A stretch of DNA of 64,000 nt from Chryseobacterium sp. (GTDB lineage Bacteria > Bacteroidota > Bacteroidia > Flavobacteriales > Weeksellaceae), in NCBI GenBank assembly GCA_031277615.1, contig JAITMC010000035.1:186001-250000 (forward strand), in the 5' to 3' direction. The notes under the pieces were generated by a model. The model did no database searches and was not told the DNA's origin. It saw only the letters and a list, made by a program, of their open reading frames with translations. Positions 15,317 to 23,628 of this stretch are shown here, one piece after another (positions within the stretch are counted from its first letter, which is position 1; the number at the start of each line of letters is the position of its first letter). The position numbers were made by a program, and so were the translations under genes.

Positions 15317-16180
15317 ATGAAACATACAATTTTATTAATAATACTGTTAAACTGTTTTTTTGCTTATGGACAAACCGCCACAGAATATGTGGATAATGGA
15401 AAATCAAAACAGGAAAAACACGATTTTGAAGGAGCAATAAAAGATTATGGTAAGGCCATTGAAATCGACCCCACATTCTCAGACGCCTATTATCTCCGGG
15501 CATCCCTGTTTTATGATCATGAACGGTATAAAGAAGCGATAACAGACCTGAACCAACTTATTTCGTTAAAACCGGAGCCTATAGAATTCCATATGGCAGC
15601 ACTGATATTAAGAGGGGAAAATAATCTTAAAATTAATAATAAAGAGAATGCATGCCTTGATTTTATTGAAGCAAGACAGCTGGGAGCATCAGTGGATGAA
15701 AAGTATTTAAAATTTTGCGGACATCAGGAAAAGAAAAAGGAAAAAATTTCCGTGAAATTACCAGATCCGGAAAACTGGGAAATAACCGATCAGGGCATTA
15801 AAAATAATCAACTGACCACATTAATAGCTCATACAAAAAAGCCTTCTGAATATTTAAGTTTAGCCTCACTTGACAAAAAAGGTATTGATTTAATAAAAGC
15901 GATGAATGATGTATACAAAACAACAAAAAGCAAATCAAAAGGTGCTGAACTGAACTTCATTGAAAAAGATTTAAACACAAAAGAACCGTGGATCATGTAT
16001 GAAATACAAAATGTTGATTATGAAGAATGCCATTGTAAAGTATCACAGATCTGGTATCTTACCCAGGGAGAAAATTTTTTCCATTCCTGTTTTATGTCCG
16101 TCAGATCGGATACATTTACAGAAGAAAAAAAGGAGGAAATGATTAGGGTTTTTAAAACAGCTAAAATAATATACCAGTAA
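15317..16180 (+). CDS. Secreted TPR-repeat protein, 287 residues
   Basis: Signal peptide MKHTILLIILLNCFFAYGQ, then at least two tetratricopeptide repeats in residues 22-90. They show the usual A-x3-Y, D-A-Y-x2-R and P positions, for example FEGAIKDYGKAIEIDPTFSD and YKEAITDLNQLISLKP. A third helical pair (LILRGENNLKINNKENACLDF) is likely. Residues 140-287 form a separate domain of unknown type with a CHC motif (YEECHCKVSQ). TPRs bind peptides or protein partners, so the protein is probably a periplasmic scaffold. No partner is evident in the neighbourhood. Confidence 0.85.
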   Translation: MKHTILLIILLNCFFAYGQTATEYVDNGKSKQEKHDFEGAIKDYGKAIEIDPTFSDAYYLRASLFYDHERYKEAITDLNQLISLKPEPIEFHMAALILRGENNLKINNKENACLDFIEARQLGASVDEKYLKFCGHQEKKKEKISVKLPDPENWEITDQGIKNNQLTTLIAHTKKPSEYLSLASLDKKGIDLIKAMNDVYKTTKSKSKGAELNFIEKDLNTKEPWIMYEIQNVDYEECHCKVSQIWYLTQGENFFHSCFMSVRSDTFTEEKKEEMIRVFKTAKIIYQ

Positions 16181-16291
16181 CTGCAAAAGTATGATATACG
16201 ATAGGCAGGAAACAATTATCTCATAGGATCCGGACAAGCTGAAAAGCTGGCTGAAAGTTCAGATCAGTTACGATTAATAAAAACTAAAAAA

Positions 16292-16843
16292 ATGAACGAT
16301 ACTTTTACAATTGATGATTGTCAGGATTTATGGCAGAAAGTAAGTATTCTCCATAGCGGCCAAACGTATGGAGGTCAAAATAAAAACCAAAAAATTGAAT
16401 ACATCAACCATATCGGCAGCGTGGTATTTGAAATCATGAACGCTTCTAAAAACAGTCCTGATTTTAATACAGCACTTGCCGTACAATGTGCATTTCTGCA
16501 TGACACCATAGAAGATACCGGCTTCAGTACGGAAGATCTGGAAAAGGAATATGGCACCCAGGTTAAAGAAGGGGTTCTGGCATTAACCAAAAACACGGAA
16601 CTTGAAAAAAAGGATCAGATGATGGACAGCTTAAACCGGATCAAGGCACAACCTAAAGAGGTCTGGGCCGTAAAAATGGCCGACAGAATCTGTAACTTAT
16701 ACGCCCCACCCTATTTCTGGAACCAATCGAAGAAAGAGAAATACCTGGAAGAAGCCAAAATGATCTACGAGCATTTAAAAGACGGCAATGCCTATTTAGC
16801 CCAAAGGCTGTCAGAAAAAATTGAGAGGTATAAAAACAAATGA
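16292..16843 (+). CDS. HD-domain protein related to (p)ppGpp hydrolases (MESH1/SpoT-like)
   Basis: 183 residues, a single HD domain. The pattern HSGQTYGG, YINHIG (His40), FLHDTIEDTG (His70-Asp71), GVLALTKN and VKMADRICNL (Asp131) is that of the hydrolase half of RelA/SpoT and of stand-alone MESH1 enzymes, which use Mn2+ to remove pyrophosphate from (p)ppGpp. There is no synthetase or regulatory domain, so it can only hydrolyse. The activity on (p)ppGpp itself is inference; some relatives act on other nucleotides. Its stop overlaps the next start by four bases (ATGA), so it heads a probable operon running to 18747. Confidence 0.85.
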   Translation: MNDTFTIDDCQDLWQKVSILHSGQTYGGQNKNQKIEYINHIGSVVFEIMNASKNSPDFNTALAVQCAFLHDTIEDTGFSTEDLEKEYGTQVKEGVLALTKNTELEKKDQMMDSLNRIKAQPKEVWAVKMADRICNLYAPPYFWNQSKKEKYLEEAKMIYEHLKDGNAYLAQRLSEKIERYKNK

Positions 16844-17247
16844 TCAAGATCGAAATACATACGCTTGCCGGGCAGCTTGATATTGAAATTAAAAGGAACG
16901 AAAACTCTTATGATCTTTTAGTTATTCTGTCCCGATCACAATATTTCCACGAAAACGGAAGAGTCTGGAACGGAAAAATCATACAGACAGAAAAGCTTTC
17001 TGACATAGCCGGCCTTATCAAAGCCTGCAATAAAAACCCATCTGTCCACACAAAAAAAACCATCAATGACGGAAGATTAATACAAATCAATTTAAACAAT
17101 GATGAAGCATTAATTGGATTACGGCTGACAGATATTGACGAAAATACCCATGAGTCTGAATTAATACGAAAAATTAAAGAGCTTACCAACGAGGTAACAG
17201 CCTACAACGCAGACTTAGAATATTATTTGAACGAATTTATGGATTAA
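16840..17247 (+). CDS. Unknown 135-residue cytosolic protein, coupled to the HD gene
   Basis: Small soluble protein, start overlapping the HD gene by ATGA, so translation is coupled. N-terminal strands (MIKIEIHTLAGQLDIEIKRN), a polar centre and a helical acidic C-terminus (ELIRKIKELTNEVTAYNADL). No motif recognised. Coupling to a nucleotide hydrolase might mean a shared function, but similar coupling of unrelated small genes is frequent here. The next gene starts after 20 bases. Confidence 0.78.
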   Translation: MIKIEIHTLAGQLDIEIKRNENSYDLLVILSRSQYFHENGRVWNGKIIQTEKLSDIAGLIKACNKNPSVHTKKTINDGRLIQINLNNDEALIGLRLTDIDENTHESELIRKIKELTNEVTAYNADLEYYLNEFMD

Positions 17248-17267
17248 ACCATATATTTAACCAAAAT

Positions 17268-17801
17268 ATGACTTATAGCGAATTTTATAACAATATCGGC
17301 CGCAGCCATCATGCAGACAACAGGGATTTGGAAACCTATCTCCTGGCCCTGCTTCATCTGGTCGAACAAAACAGGGAACAGATTTTAACCGCTGATCTAT
17401 TATCAAAGCTTTTAGAAGACGCATTTACTTCTGAACCTAAAAAATTTGATCCAGAATGGTTAAAAATTGTAAAAGCGCCTGACGAAAAAACGATCTATAA
17501 AAAATGGGGTAATAAGGCAGATAACGCTTCAGAAGATATCGGAATTTATTATACCCTGGCCGTTTTGCAGTTTCAGATTGCTGAATTGCACAAAATGAAA
17601 GGCAAACAATTAGAGAATGAAGGACGCTATTTCGGGATTGATTCTGAAACAGGGAACAGATGGTATAATTTTGAACCCGGTTCTATTTTAGATTGCGGCA
17701 TGAGGTGTTATTTAGACCATTGTGAAGATGATGAACAGGAATTTGAAGTGAACTGGCAGACTTTGGGCGATTTATTGGAAATGGGCAGAATTTACGAATA
17801 G
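17268..17801 (+). CDS. Unknown 177-residue cytosolic protein
   Basis: Soluble, helical, acidic. Begins MTYSEFYNNIGRSHHADNRD; the centre contains a Trp/Tyr-rich stretch (NRWYNFEPGSILDCGMRCYL) and the end is ENEQEF-like acidic (CEDDEQEFEVNWQTLGD). No signal peptide or known motif. It lies 20 bases after one gene and 25 before the next in the same direction, within the presumed 16292-18747 operon. Confidence 0.8.
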   Translation: MTYSEFYNNIGRSHHADNRDLETYLLALLHLVEQNREQILTADLLSKLLEDAFTSEPKKFDPEWLKIVKAPDEKTIYKKWGNKADNASEDIGIYYTLAVLQFQIAELHKMKGKQLENEGRYFGIDSETGNRWYNFEPGSILDCGMRCYLDHCEDDEQEFEVNWQTLGDLLEMGRIYE

Positions 17802-17826
17802 AAATCAATCATCAACATCTTTTAAT

Positions 17827-18747
17827 ATGAACAGCGAAAACAGCCAACAGCCCTTTATCATTAACGTTAAAGAGGACGGAATTGAAATTAATGAACACTA
17901 TTTTCCACTTCCGTTAAATTTTGCAGACTTAAAAAAACAATTGGGTGACCGCTACGAGCAATGGAAAGAAACAGATACCAATACGGTTTACAGGTGGAAT
18001 GATTTGGGCATCCAGTTGTATATTCCTAAAAATGAACATGGAAGAATTGAAATATCCATAAAAACAGCAGATATTGATGAAAGCTTTTTACCGGACAACA
18101 GATTCATGGGTGAGCTGAGAATCAAGGGTCAGAACTATTTGGATTTCTTCTCCAATACACAGGTTCATCAGAGTTCTAAAGATATTGAAATGGAAAATCT
18201 GAAAATTTCAGCGTCGGTCTCCGAAAACGAATCTCAAAATATTGAAGAAATTTCCATCAGTGAAATCGTTAAAGAGGAAAAAATCAGAATTCAATCTGAT
18301 CCATACAGGCCCAATACAATATCCGGCGAAAAAATCCTGTTTACGGACTTTAATTTTAAACTGGCTGTTATTGAAGAATTAATGTATACTCAGGAACTGA
18401 TACAACCTAAGTTCGATATTTTTGAATTTGCAGATCATTACCAACAAAGGCAAATCAATACCGATGAAGAAGGGTACAGCCCAATTCCTGAAGCTATGGA
18501 ATATTTTAAAAACTTAGAAATCGACAAAACATTGGCCGGACAGGTAACCCAAATCTACCAGGACGGAGGAAATGATATTTATATGAACATTATCCCTTAT
18601 TGGGATGGCGAAGATGATTTTTTTAATATTGAAGTTTATGATGATATTAAACATTTTCCGAACTTAAAGAAAATGACTCTTTTCAGTAATGATCCCAAAG
18701 TGTATGAGGAGCTTCAATTAAAAGGAATTGATGCTGTGCCCTTATAA
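17827..18747 (+). CDS. Two-domain unknown protein, possibly DUF6892-type
   Basis: 306 residues, cytosolic, acidic. Residues 1-110 form one strand-rich domain (INVKEDGIEINEHYFPLPL, YRWNDLGIQLYIP). A low-complexity linker follows at about 120-155, then a second domain (FKLAVIEELMYTQELIQPKF, IFEFADHYQQRQINTDEEGY). The second domain resembles what I remember as DUF6892, which is uncharacterised. The association is from memory and should be verified. No enzymatic motif. Last gene of the presumed operon that starts at 16292. Confidence 0.82.
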   Translation: MNSENSQQPFIINVKEDGIEINEHYFPLPLNFADLKKQLGDRYEQWKETDTNTVYRWNDLGIQLYIPKNEHGRIEISIKTADIDESFLPDNRFMGELRIKGQNYLDFFSNTQVHQSSKDIEMENLKISASVSENESQNIEEISISEIVKEEKIRIQSDPYRPNTISGEKILFTDFNFKLAVIEELMYTQELIQPKFDIFEFADHYQQRQINTDEEGYSPIPEAMEYFKNLEIDKTLAGQVTQIYQDGGNDIYMNIIPYWDGEDDFFNIEVYDDIKHFPNLKKMTLFSNDPKVYEELQLKGIDAVPL

Positions 18748-18887
18748 AATTCAGACCATATTGCTGTAAAAAATTGAATTTCTGACTTAACAGACAGCTT
18801 ACAGTTCCGAATCCTCAACCTGTAACACTTTATTAGGCTGAAATATAAAAAAACTAAACCATAAGTGAATTTTCAAGGTATGAAAAA

Positions 18888-19895
18888 ATGTCCAACAACT
18901 TAAAAAAATTAGGCTTAAACGAAAATGATTTTTCCAAGATGGAAAAATTAAAATGGGTGGTAACCGAAAAAGTACACGGCGCCAACTTCAGCTTCATCTA
19001 TGAAAACGGCAATCTGAAATTTGCCAAAAGAAAAGAATACCTCAACTGGACAGATGATTTTTTTGGCTTCCAGCTGGTTGTCAGCAAACTGGAAGACAAC
19101 ATCCTTCGTCTTTTTGAATATCTGAGCAGCGAGATCACCGGAGAAAAATATATGGTGTACGGCGAATTGTTCGGCGGTAAATATCCTCACCCGGAAGTAG
19201 ATCCCGTAACAGGTTTACATGCCATCCAAACCGGTGTGTACTATACCCGTTCCATTGAATTCTGTGCCTTTGATATCGCTATTGAAACCAATGGTTCAGA
19301 TTCCAAATATTACCTGGATTATGAAACTTCGGTCGCCTGTTTCAATCAGTTCGGAATATTCCACGCACAACCACTGTTTATTGGAAAATTTAATGAGGCT
19401 ATGAATTTCAATATCAGAATGAACTCAGCGGTTCCTAAAGAATTCAATCTTCCGGAACTACAGGACAATTTAATTGAAGGGGTTGTGATAAAACCTTTCA
19501 ACCAAACCGACAACAGTCTGTTTTCAAGGCCCATCATCAAATTAAAAAATCCTGAATTTGATGAAGAGGATAAATTTCATGAGGCAGCAAAATGGTCGTT
19601 CATCCCCGATGTTTCCTCTAAAACAGAAGATTTATCCTTTATTACGGATGAACTGAGGAATTACGTTACCCTCAACAGATTAAAAAGTGCAGTCTCCAAG
19701 ATCGGTGAGCTGGATATGAACAACCCGCTCCGGATCTCAGAAATTAAGACCGAATTTTTAGAAGATGTCATCACAGACTTTAATGAAAACAACAATGGTC
19801 TTTTAAACGACTTATCTCCCGGCGAAAAAGAATGGATCATTACCCGGGTAAATGCGGAAATCAATAAAATAATCAATCTGGAGATTACAGATTAA
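18888..19895 (+). CDS. Rnl2-type RNA ligase
   Basis: 335 residues. The nucleotidyltransferase motifs of T4 Rnl2-like ligases are all present. Motif I is TEKVHGAN with the AMP-accepting Lys28, motif III is VYGELFG (90-96), motif IIIa is EFCAFD (124-129), motif IV is EGVVIK (197-202) and motif V is PIIKLKN (215-221). The family seals nicks in double-stranded RNA: ligase-AMP forms, AMP is passed to a 5'-phosphate and the 3'-OH attacks. The helical C-terminal part (230-335) resembles the Rnl2 accessory domain. No kinase/phosphatase partner lies beside it, so the in vivo substrate is unknown. The start at 18888 is chosen because the only upstream ATG, at 18880, is out of frame. Confidence 0.92.
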   Translation: MSNNLKKLGLNENDFSKMEKLKWVVTEKVHGANFSFIYENGNLKFAKRKEYLNWTDDFFGFQLVVSKLEDNILRLFEYLSSEITGEKYMVYGELFGGKYPHPEVDPVTGLHAIQTGVYYTRSIEFCAFDIAIETNGSDSKYYLDYETSVACFNQFGIFHAQPLFIGKFNEAMNFNIRMNSAVPKEFNLPELQDNLIEGVVIKPFNQTDNSLFSRPIIKLKNPEFDEEDKFHEAAKWSFIPDVSSKTEDLSFITDELRNYVTLNRLKSAVSKIGELDMNNPLRISEIKTEFLEDVITDFNENNNGLLNDLSPGEKEWIITRVNAEINKIINLEITD

Positions 19896-19950
19896 AAGAA
19901 GGGATCAATTTATATTAAATTTATCATCAATACCACACAAAAAACTAAAT

Positions 19951-20994
19951 ATGCAGCCTTATAAAAAACTATTTTTCCTTACTACGATCCTACTTCTTTT
20001 CACCCATCACGCATTGGCTCAGGTAAAAAAAAATGTTCAGATTGATTCTCTGATGAAATGGTCATATCAGAATGGCCTGTTTAATGGCAACGTATTAATT
20101 GCAGAAAATGACAAAATAATTTATAACGCGTCCTTTGGCTTTACGGATGCTTCAAAAACGGAAAAGCTTACCTCCGATTACAGATTCAATATAGGCTCCA
20201 TCACCAAAGAGTTCAGTGCTGCAGCCTTGTTGCAGTTACAGGAAAAAGGAAAACTGAAGCTGGAAGATCCTGTTTCCCGGTTTATTCCGGAATTACCCCA
20301 ATGGGCACATGAAGTCACGATAAAAGATCTTTTACAGTACACCAGCGGAATTCCCAACGTCAACTGGAAAAAGATTAAAAACGATCAGGATCTTTTTGAT
20401 GGATTAAAAAATGCTGATTCACTCGATTTCAAACCGGGAACCCAATACAATTATTACAACAACAATAATATTTTTTTACGTCATTTTATTATAGAACGAT
20501 TAACCGGAATGTCTTTTAAGAGCTATGCAGAAAAATTCATTTTCAAACCCTGCAAAATGACTTCTTCTGTAATGACTCCCTTTGAAAACGAAAAAAATAT
20601 TGCCAAAGGATTTAATAAAGACCTGGTAGCAGACAAACCTGATTTGCCCATTACAGGCGGAACCTATATAACCACCCGGGATTTGCTGAAATGGGCAGCA
20701 TGCCTTCACTCAAACAAAATCATTACTACCCATTCATTGTTTGAAATGGGACAGCATTTTAACCTTCCGGAAACCCAGTCCTCTTTGGGCGAAGCCGTAT
20801 TCAAAAACCAAAAACTGGTACAGCATATACACGATGGAAGAGCCGGAAGCTATGAAGCTCTTTTAGTTTCGGATCTGAATAAAAACTTCACCATTATTTT
20901 ATTAGGAAATAGTTATAAAGGAAAATTATTTGAAATTTCTGATGCCATCACAGCCATTTTGAAAAACGAAAAATATAGTTTACCAAAAAAATAA
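19951..20994 (+). CDS. Secreted serine hydrolase of the class C beta-lactamase/DD-peptidase fold
   Basis: 347 residues with a signal peptide (MQPYKKLFFLTTILLLFTHHALAQ). The catalytic SxxK is GSITKEF (Ser83, Lys86). The YxN motif is in YNYYNNNNIFL (Tyr169-Asn171). A late HDG in QHIHDGRAGSYEAL replaces the usual KTG/HxG triad. These features place it in the serine beta-lactamase-like family (PF00144), which includes esterases, D-aminopeptidases and class C-like proteins. The sequence does not show true beta-lactam hydrolysis. Monocistronic, between the RNA ligase and a zinc peptidase gene. Confidence 0.9.
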   Translation: MQPYKKLFFLTTILLLFTHHALAQVKKNVQIDSLMKWSYQNGLFNGNVLIAENDKIIYNASFGFTDASKTEKLTSDYRFNIGSITKEFSAAALLQLQEKGKLKLEDPVSRFIPELPQWAHEVTIKDLLQYTSGIPNVNWKKIKNDQDLFDGLKNADSLDFKPGTQYNYYNNNNIFLRHFIIERLTGMSFKSYAEKFIFKPCKMTSSVMTPFENEKNIAKGFNKDLVADKPDLPITGGTYITTRDLLKWAACLHSNKIITTHSLFEMGQHFNLPETQSSLGEAVFKNQKLVQHIHDGRAGSYEALLVSDLNKNFTIILLGNSYKGKLFEISDAITAILKNEKYSLPKK

Positions 20995-21100
20995 TTTCAC
21001 TTTCGCAACAAAAACCTCCTGACTTCGGAACACATCAATCAGGTTAATAAATTGTGTAATTTTAGGAACTAAATGTCTTTGTCTGACTAAAATAAGCCTC

Positions 21101-22393
21101 ATGAAAAAAATATTTTCCGTTTTCCTGTTTATTATTTCTGCAGCTGTATCTGCACAAAAAGCAGAAATTCAGAATTCAGAACAGATTTCTGATTATTTTG
21201 ACGAAATCAAAACCGCTGCTCAGCGAGGCGCCGAGCTATGGAATCAGGATCTGTATGGCAGCATCCTTCTGGTAGAGCCTAAAACCAGGCAGCTATACAG
21301 CAACGAAGCAGATACAGATAAGACATTAAAAGAACAGGGCGCAATTTACAGCGGAAAACTCCCTGATCATATTAATATTGCCAATACATCTATCGTATGG
21401 AACGGCAAAACCTGGGCTATGATTATGCTTCCCCTGCCTGAAAATAAATATGACAGGATCAACTTACTGGCTCATGAGCTTTTCCACAGGGTTCAGGCCT
21501 CATTAGGATTCGTACAGAGCAATAAAGAAAGCATCCATCTGGACCAAAAAGACGGAAGAATATTTCTTCGCTTGGAATTGGAAGCTCTTACAAAAGCCAT
21601 TCTCTCGGATTCAAAAAAAGAACAGAAAACCTATTTGACGGATGCACTTACCTTCCGCAAATACAGAAATTCCCTTTTCCCTGAATCTGCAGCCATGGAA
21701 AACCAGCTGGAACTGAATGAAGGATTGGCCGAGTACACCGGATTGATCATCAGCGGAAGAGACAGACAACAGACGAAGGAGCATTTTGCCAGTACCATCA
21801 GCAGCTTCCTTAAAAATCCAACCTTTGTCCGCTCATTTGCTTACCATACAACACCTGCCTATGGCTATCTGCTCGGTTTAACAGACCAGTTCTGGAATCA
21901 AAAGATAAAAGGGAATACTGATCTGACAGCGTTTTTTATTCAAAGCTTTGCCATAACAGTTCCGGATCATCTGAAAGCAGCAACAGAAAAAGCAGCTGTG
22001 CGGTATAACGGGAAAAAGATTGCCTCAGAAGAAAAAACAAGAGAAGAAAAGATAAAGAAACAGATTGCTGCTTATAAAAGCCAGTTCATTGATCAACCCC
22101 ATTTCGACCTCCGGTTTGAGAAAATGAATGTTTCCTTTGATCCAAGAAATATGGTACCGCTTGAAGATAAAGGAACAGTGTATCCACAAATCCGGGTTAC
22201 CGACAACTGGGGAATTCTTGAAGCGGAAAAAGGGGCATTAATGAGTAAAAACTGGGACAAAATATCCGTCAGCTTTCCCACAAAAATCAGTGATGAAACA
22301 GTAGAAGGCGATGGATGGAAACTTCAGCTTAATAAAGGTTACTCCATAAAAAAAGACGCACAGAATATACATTACCAACTCATAAAAGAATAA
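21101..22393 (+). CDS. Secreted predicted zinc metallopeptidase (HELFH)
   Basis: 430 residues with a signal peptide (MKKIFSVFLFIISAAVSAQ). The motif LLAHELFHRVQ (His125, Glu126, His129) is a gluzincin-type HExxH. About 80 residues later LNEGLAEYTGL supplies a plausible third ligand (Glu207 or Glu211), as in many M1/M4-like and DUF-type peptidases. The C-terminal 130 residues form a separate strand-rich domain. The family is not certain, and substrate and partners are unknown. Followed after a few bases by a rearranged copy of the stem-loop repeat. Confidence 0.82.
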   Translation: MKKIFSVFLFIISAAVSAQKAEIQNSEQISDYFDEIKTAAQRGAELWNQDLYGSILLVEPKTRQLYSNEADTDKTLKEQGAIYSGKLPDHINIANTSIVWNGKTWAMIMLPLPENKYDRINLLAHELFHRVQASLGFVQSNKESIHLDQKDGRIFLRLELEALTKAILSDSKKEQKTYLTDALTFRKYRNSLFPESAAMENQLELNEGLAEYTGLIISGRDRQQTKEHFASTISSFLKNPTFVRSFAYHTTPAYGYLLGLTDQFWNQKIKGNTDLTAFFIQSFAITVPDHLKAATEKAAVRYNGKKIASEEKTREEKIKKQIAAYKSQFIDQPHFDLRFEKMNVSFDPRNMVPLEDKGTVYPQIRVTDNWGILEAEKGALMSKNWDKISVSFPTKISDETVEGDGWKLQLNKGYSIKKDAQNIHYQLIKE

Positions 22394-22400
22394 AAAACTT

Positions 22401-22487
22401 GCCGCGTAAAATCTCCCGTTACACAAATTCTCCCGACTTTGAGCCAGATATCAAAAATACTCCGAAGTCAGGAGACTTCGGAGAGCA
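22401..22487 (+). repeat. Stem-loop repeat, copy with a duplicated left half
   Basis: GCCGCGTAAAATCTCCCG is a decayed left half, followed by a second left half (ACAAATTCTCCCGACTTTGAG) and an intact right hairpin (CTCCGAAGTC-AGGA-GACTTCGGAG at 22460-22483). It lies 39 bases before the SUKH gene. Confidence 0.8.
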
Positions 22488-22526
22488 GAGGAAAATTGCA
22501 GCTAAAAAAGATATACCACAGACAAT

Positions 22527-23210
22527 ATGTTTTTAACGACAGACTACTTAGATCCTGACAGACAAAATACAATCCTGAATCTTGACCGGGTAGTTTTGAA
22601 TATTCTACCCAAAGACTATCTGAGTTTTTTAAATGAATACGGACCGGGTACTTATTGTAATGAAGTTTATATCACCTATCCCGACAGCCGGAATATTCCC
22701 CTGACCTTTAAAGACAATACTGATCTCTGGGAGTTACATGATGAGTATAATGAGACTGATTTACTGGAATCTGTTCAGATCGGCTCAACAGCTAACGGTG
22801 ATATCATCTGCGTAACTCAAAACAGGAAGGATAAAATATTTGTACTTCCCAGACATTCGATGGAAGTGGCTTCTTTCAAGTCCTTTAATGATTGTATACA
22901 GGCTTTGATACCGAAAGACTCTGAAAAATATTTTGATCCTTTATTTGACAGCCGGTATGAGCAGATCAGCTTAATACAATCTTCAAAAGAACAGATTGAT
23001 ATTTTCCCAATTCATGAGCAGTTTTTACAAAAATTTTCTTTTGATATGGTGATCAACGGAACAACACAACCCAAATATTTTTTCAGAAATTTCGGAGGCT
23101 GGATCACCTTTGACCTCATCTATAAAAACGGAATTTACATCAAATTTCAAACCCGGTATTCCGATAATGTTTCTACGGTGCTGGATTTTTTGAAAAATCA
23201 TCTTCAATAA
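22527..23210 (+). CDS. SMI1/KNR4 (SUKH) family protein, candidate immunity protein
   Basis: 227 residues, cytosolic. Residues 25-45 (VLNILPKDYLSFLNEYGPGTY) and the later IGSTANGDIICV match the SUKH superfamily core, in which an LP-x2-Y-x2-FL helix precedes a G-x-G turn. SUKH proteins are the most abundant immunity proteins of bacterial contact-dependent toxin systems and bind the toxin domain directly. That role is inferred from the family. No toxin gene is next to it, as is usual for orphan immunity genes. Residues 150-227 form an additional C-terminal part with YFFRNFGGWITFDL. Confidence 0.85.
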   Translation: MFLTTDYLDPDRQNTILNLDRVVLNILPKDYLSFLNEYGPGTYCNEVYITYPDSRNIPLTFKDNTDLWELHDEYNETDLLESVQIGSTANGDIICVTQNRKDKIFVLPRHSMEVASFKSFNDCIQALIPKDSEKYFDPLFDSRYEQISLIQSSKEQIDIFPIHEQFLQKFSFDMVINGTTQPKYFFRNFGGWITFDLIYKNGIYIKFQTRYSDNVSTVLDFLKNHLQ

Positions 23211-23586
23211 TTGTTATAGAACTTGCTTATTTTTTTGAAACATTAAGGTGCTTTAAGAGGTAAGATTCATTAAGGAAAATCAAAGACTTTTATAAGCGGA
23301 ATAACCTGCTACTGTGAAAGATATAAAATTCCTAATATAACTTCGCAGAGAAGGTAATGGAAAACCTAAAATGATGGAACAGCGTTTTGCTAATACAATT
23401 TAATATACTACCGTTCTGCTTTTGTGAGGTGTTTTCTAAATATGGATTTCCATAATCAAGGATCAATTTAATTTAGTGAAGGATCCAATTATAAAATATC
23501 ACCTGTATTATTAAAACCTATTAGCCTATTCCTCAAAATCTTTATTTTTCTCTCATCTCATTTATTTTCCATAAGAAAATAATTTT
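23211..23586 (+). other. 418-bp intergenic region, no gene seen
   Basis: The gap runs from 23211 to 23628. Several short frames occur but none has more than about 25 codons or a credible start. A small palindrome, TATGGATTTCCATA, lies at about 23442. The only supported signal is the promoter box at 23587. The A/T-rich composition matches the toxin-like gene that follows, so the segment may have arrived with it. Confidence 0.45.
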
Positions 23587-23594
23587 TACATTTG
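23587..23594 (+). promoter_or_regulatory. Flavobacterial -7 promoter box
   Basis: TACATTTG, exact match to TAnnTTTG, 35 bases before the ATG at 23629. No clear -33 TTG at the usual spacing. Confidence 0.6.
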
Positions 23595-23628
23595 ATATAC
23601 ATTACATCTGTAATTAAAAAACACATCA

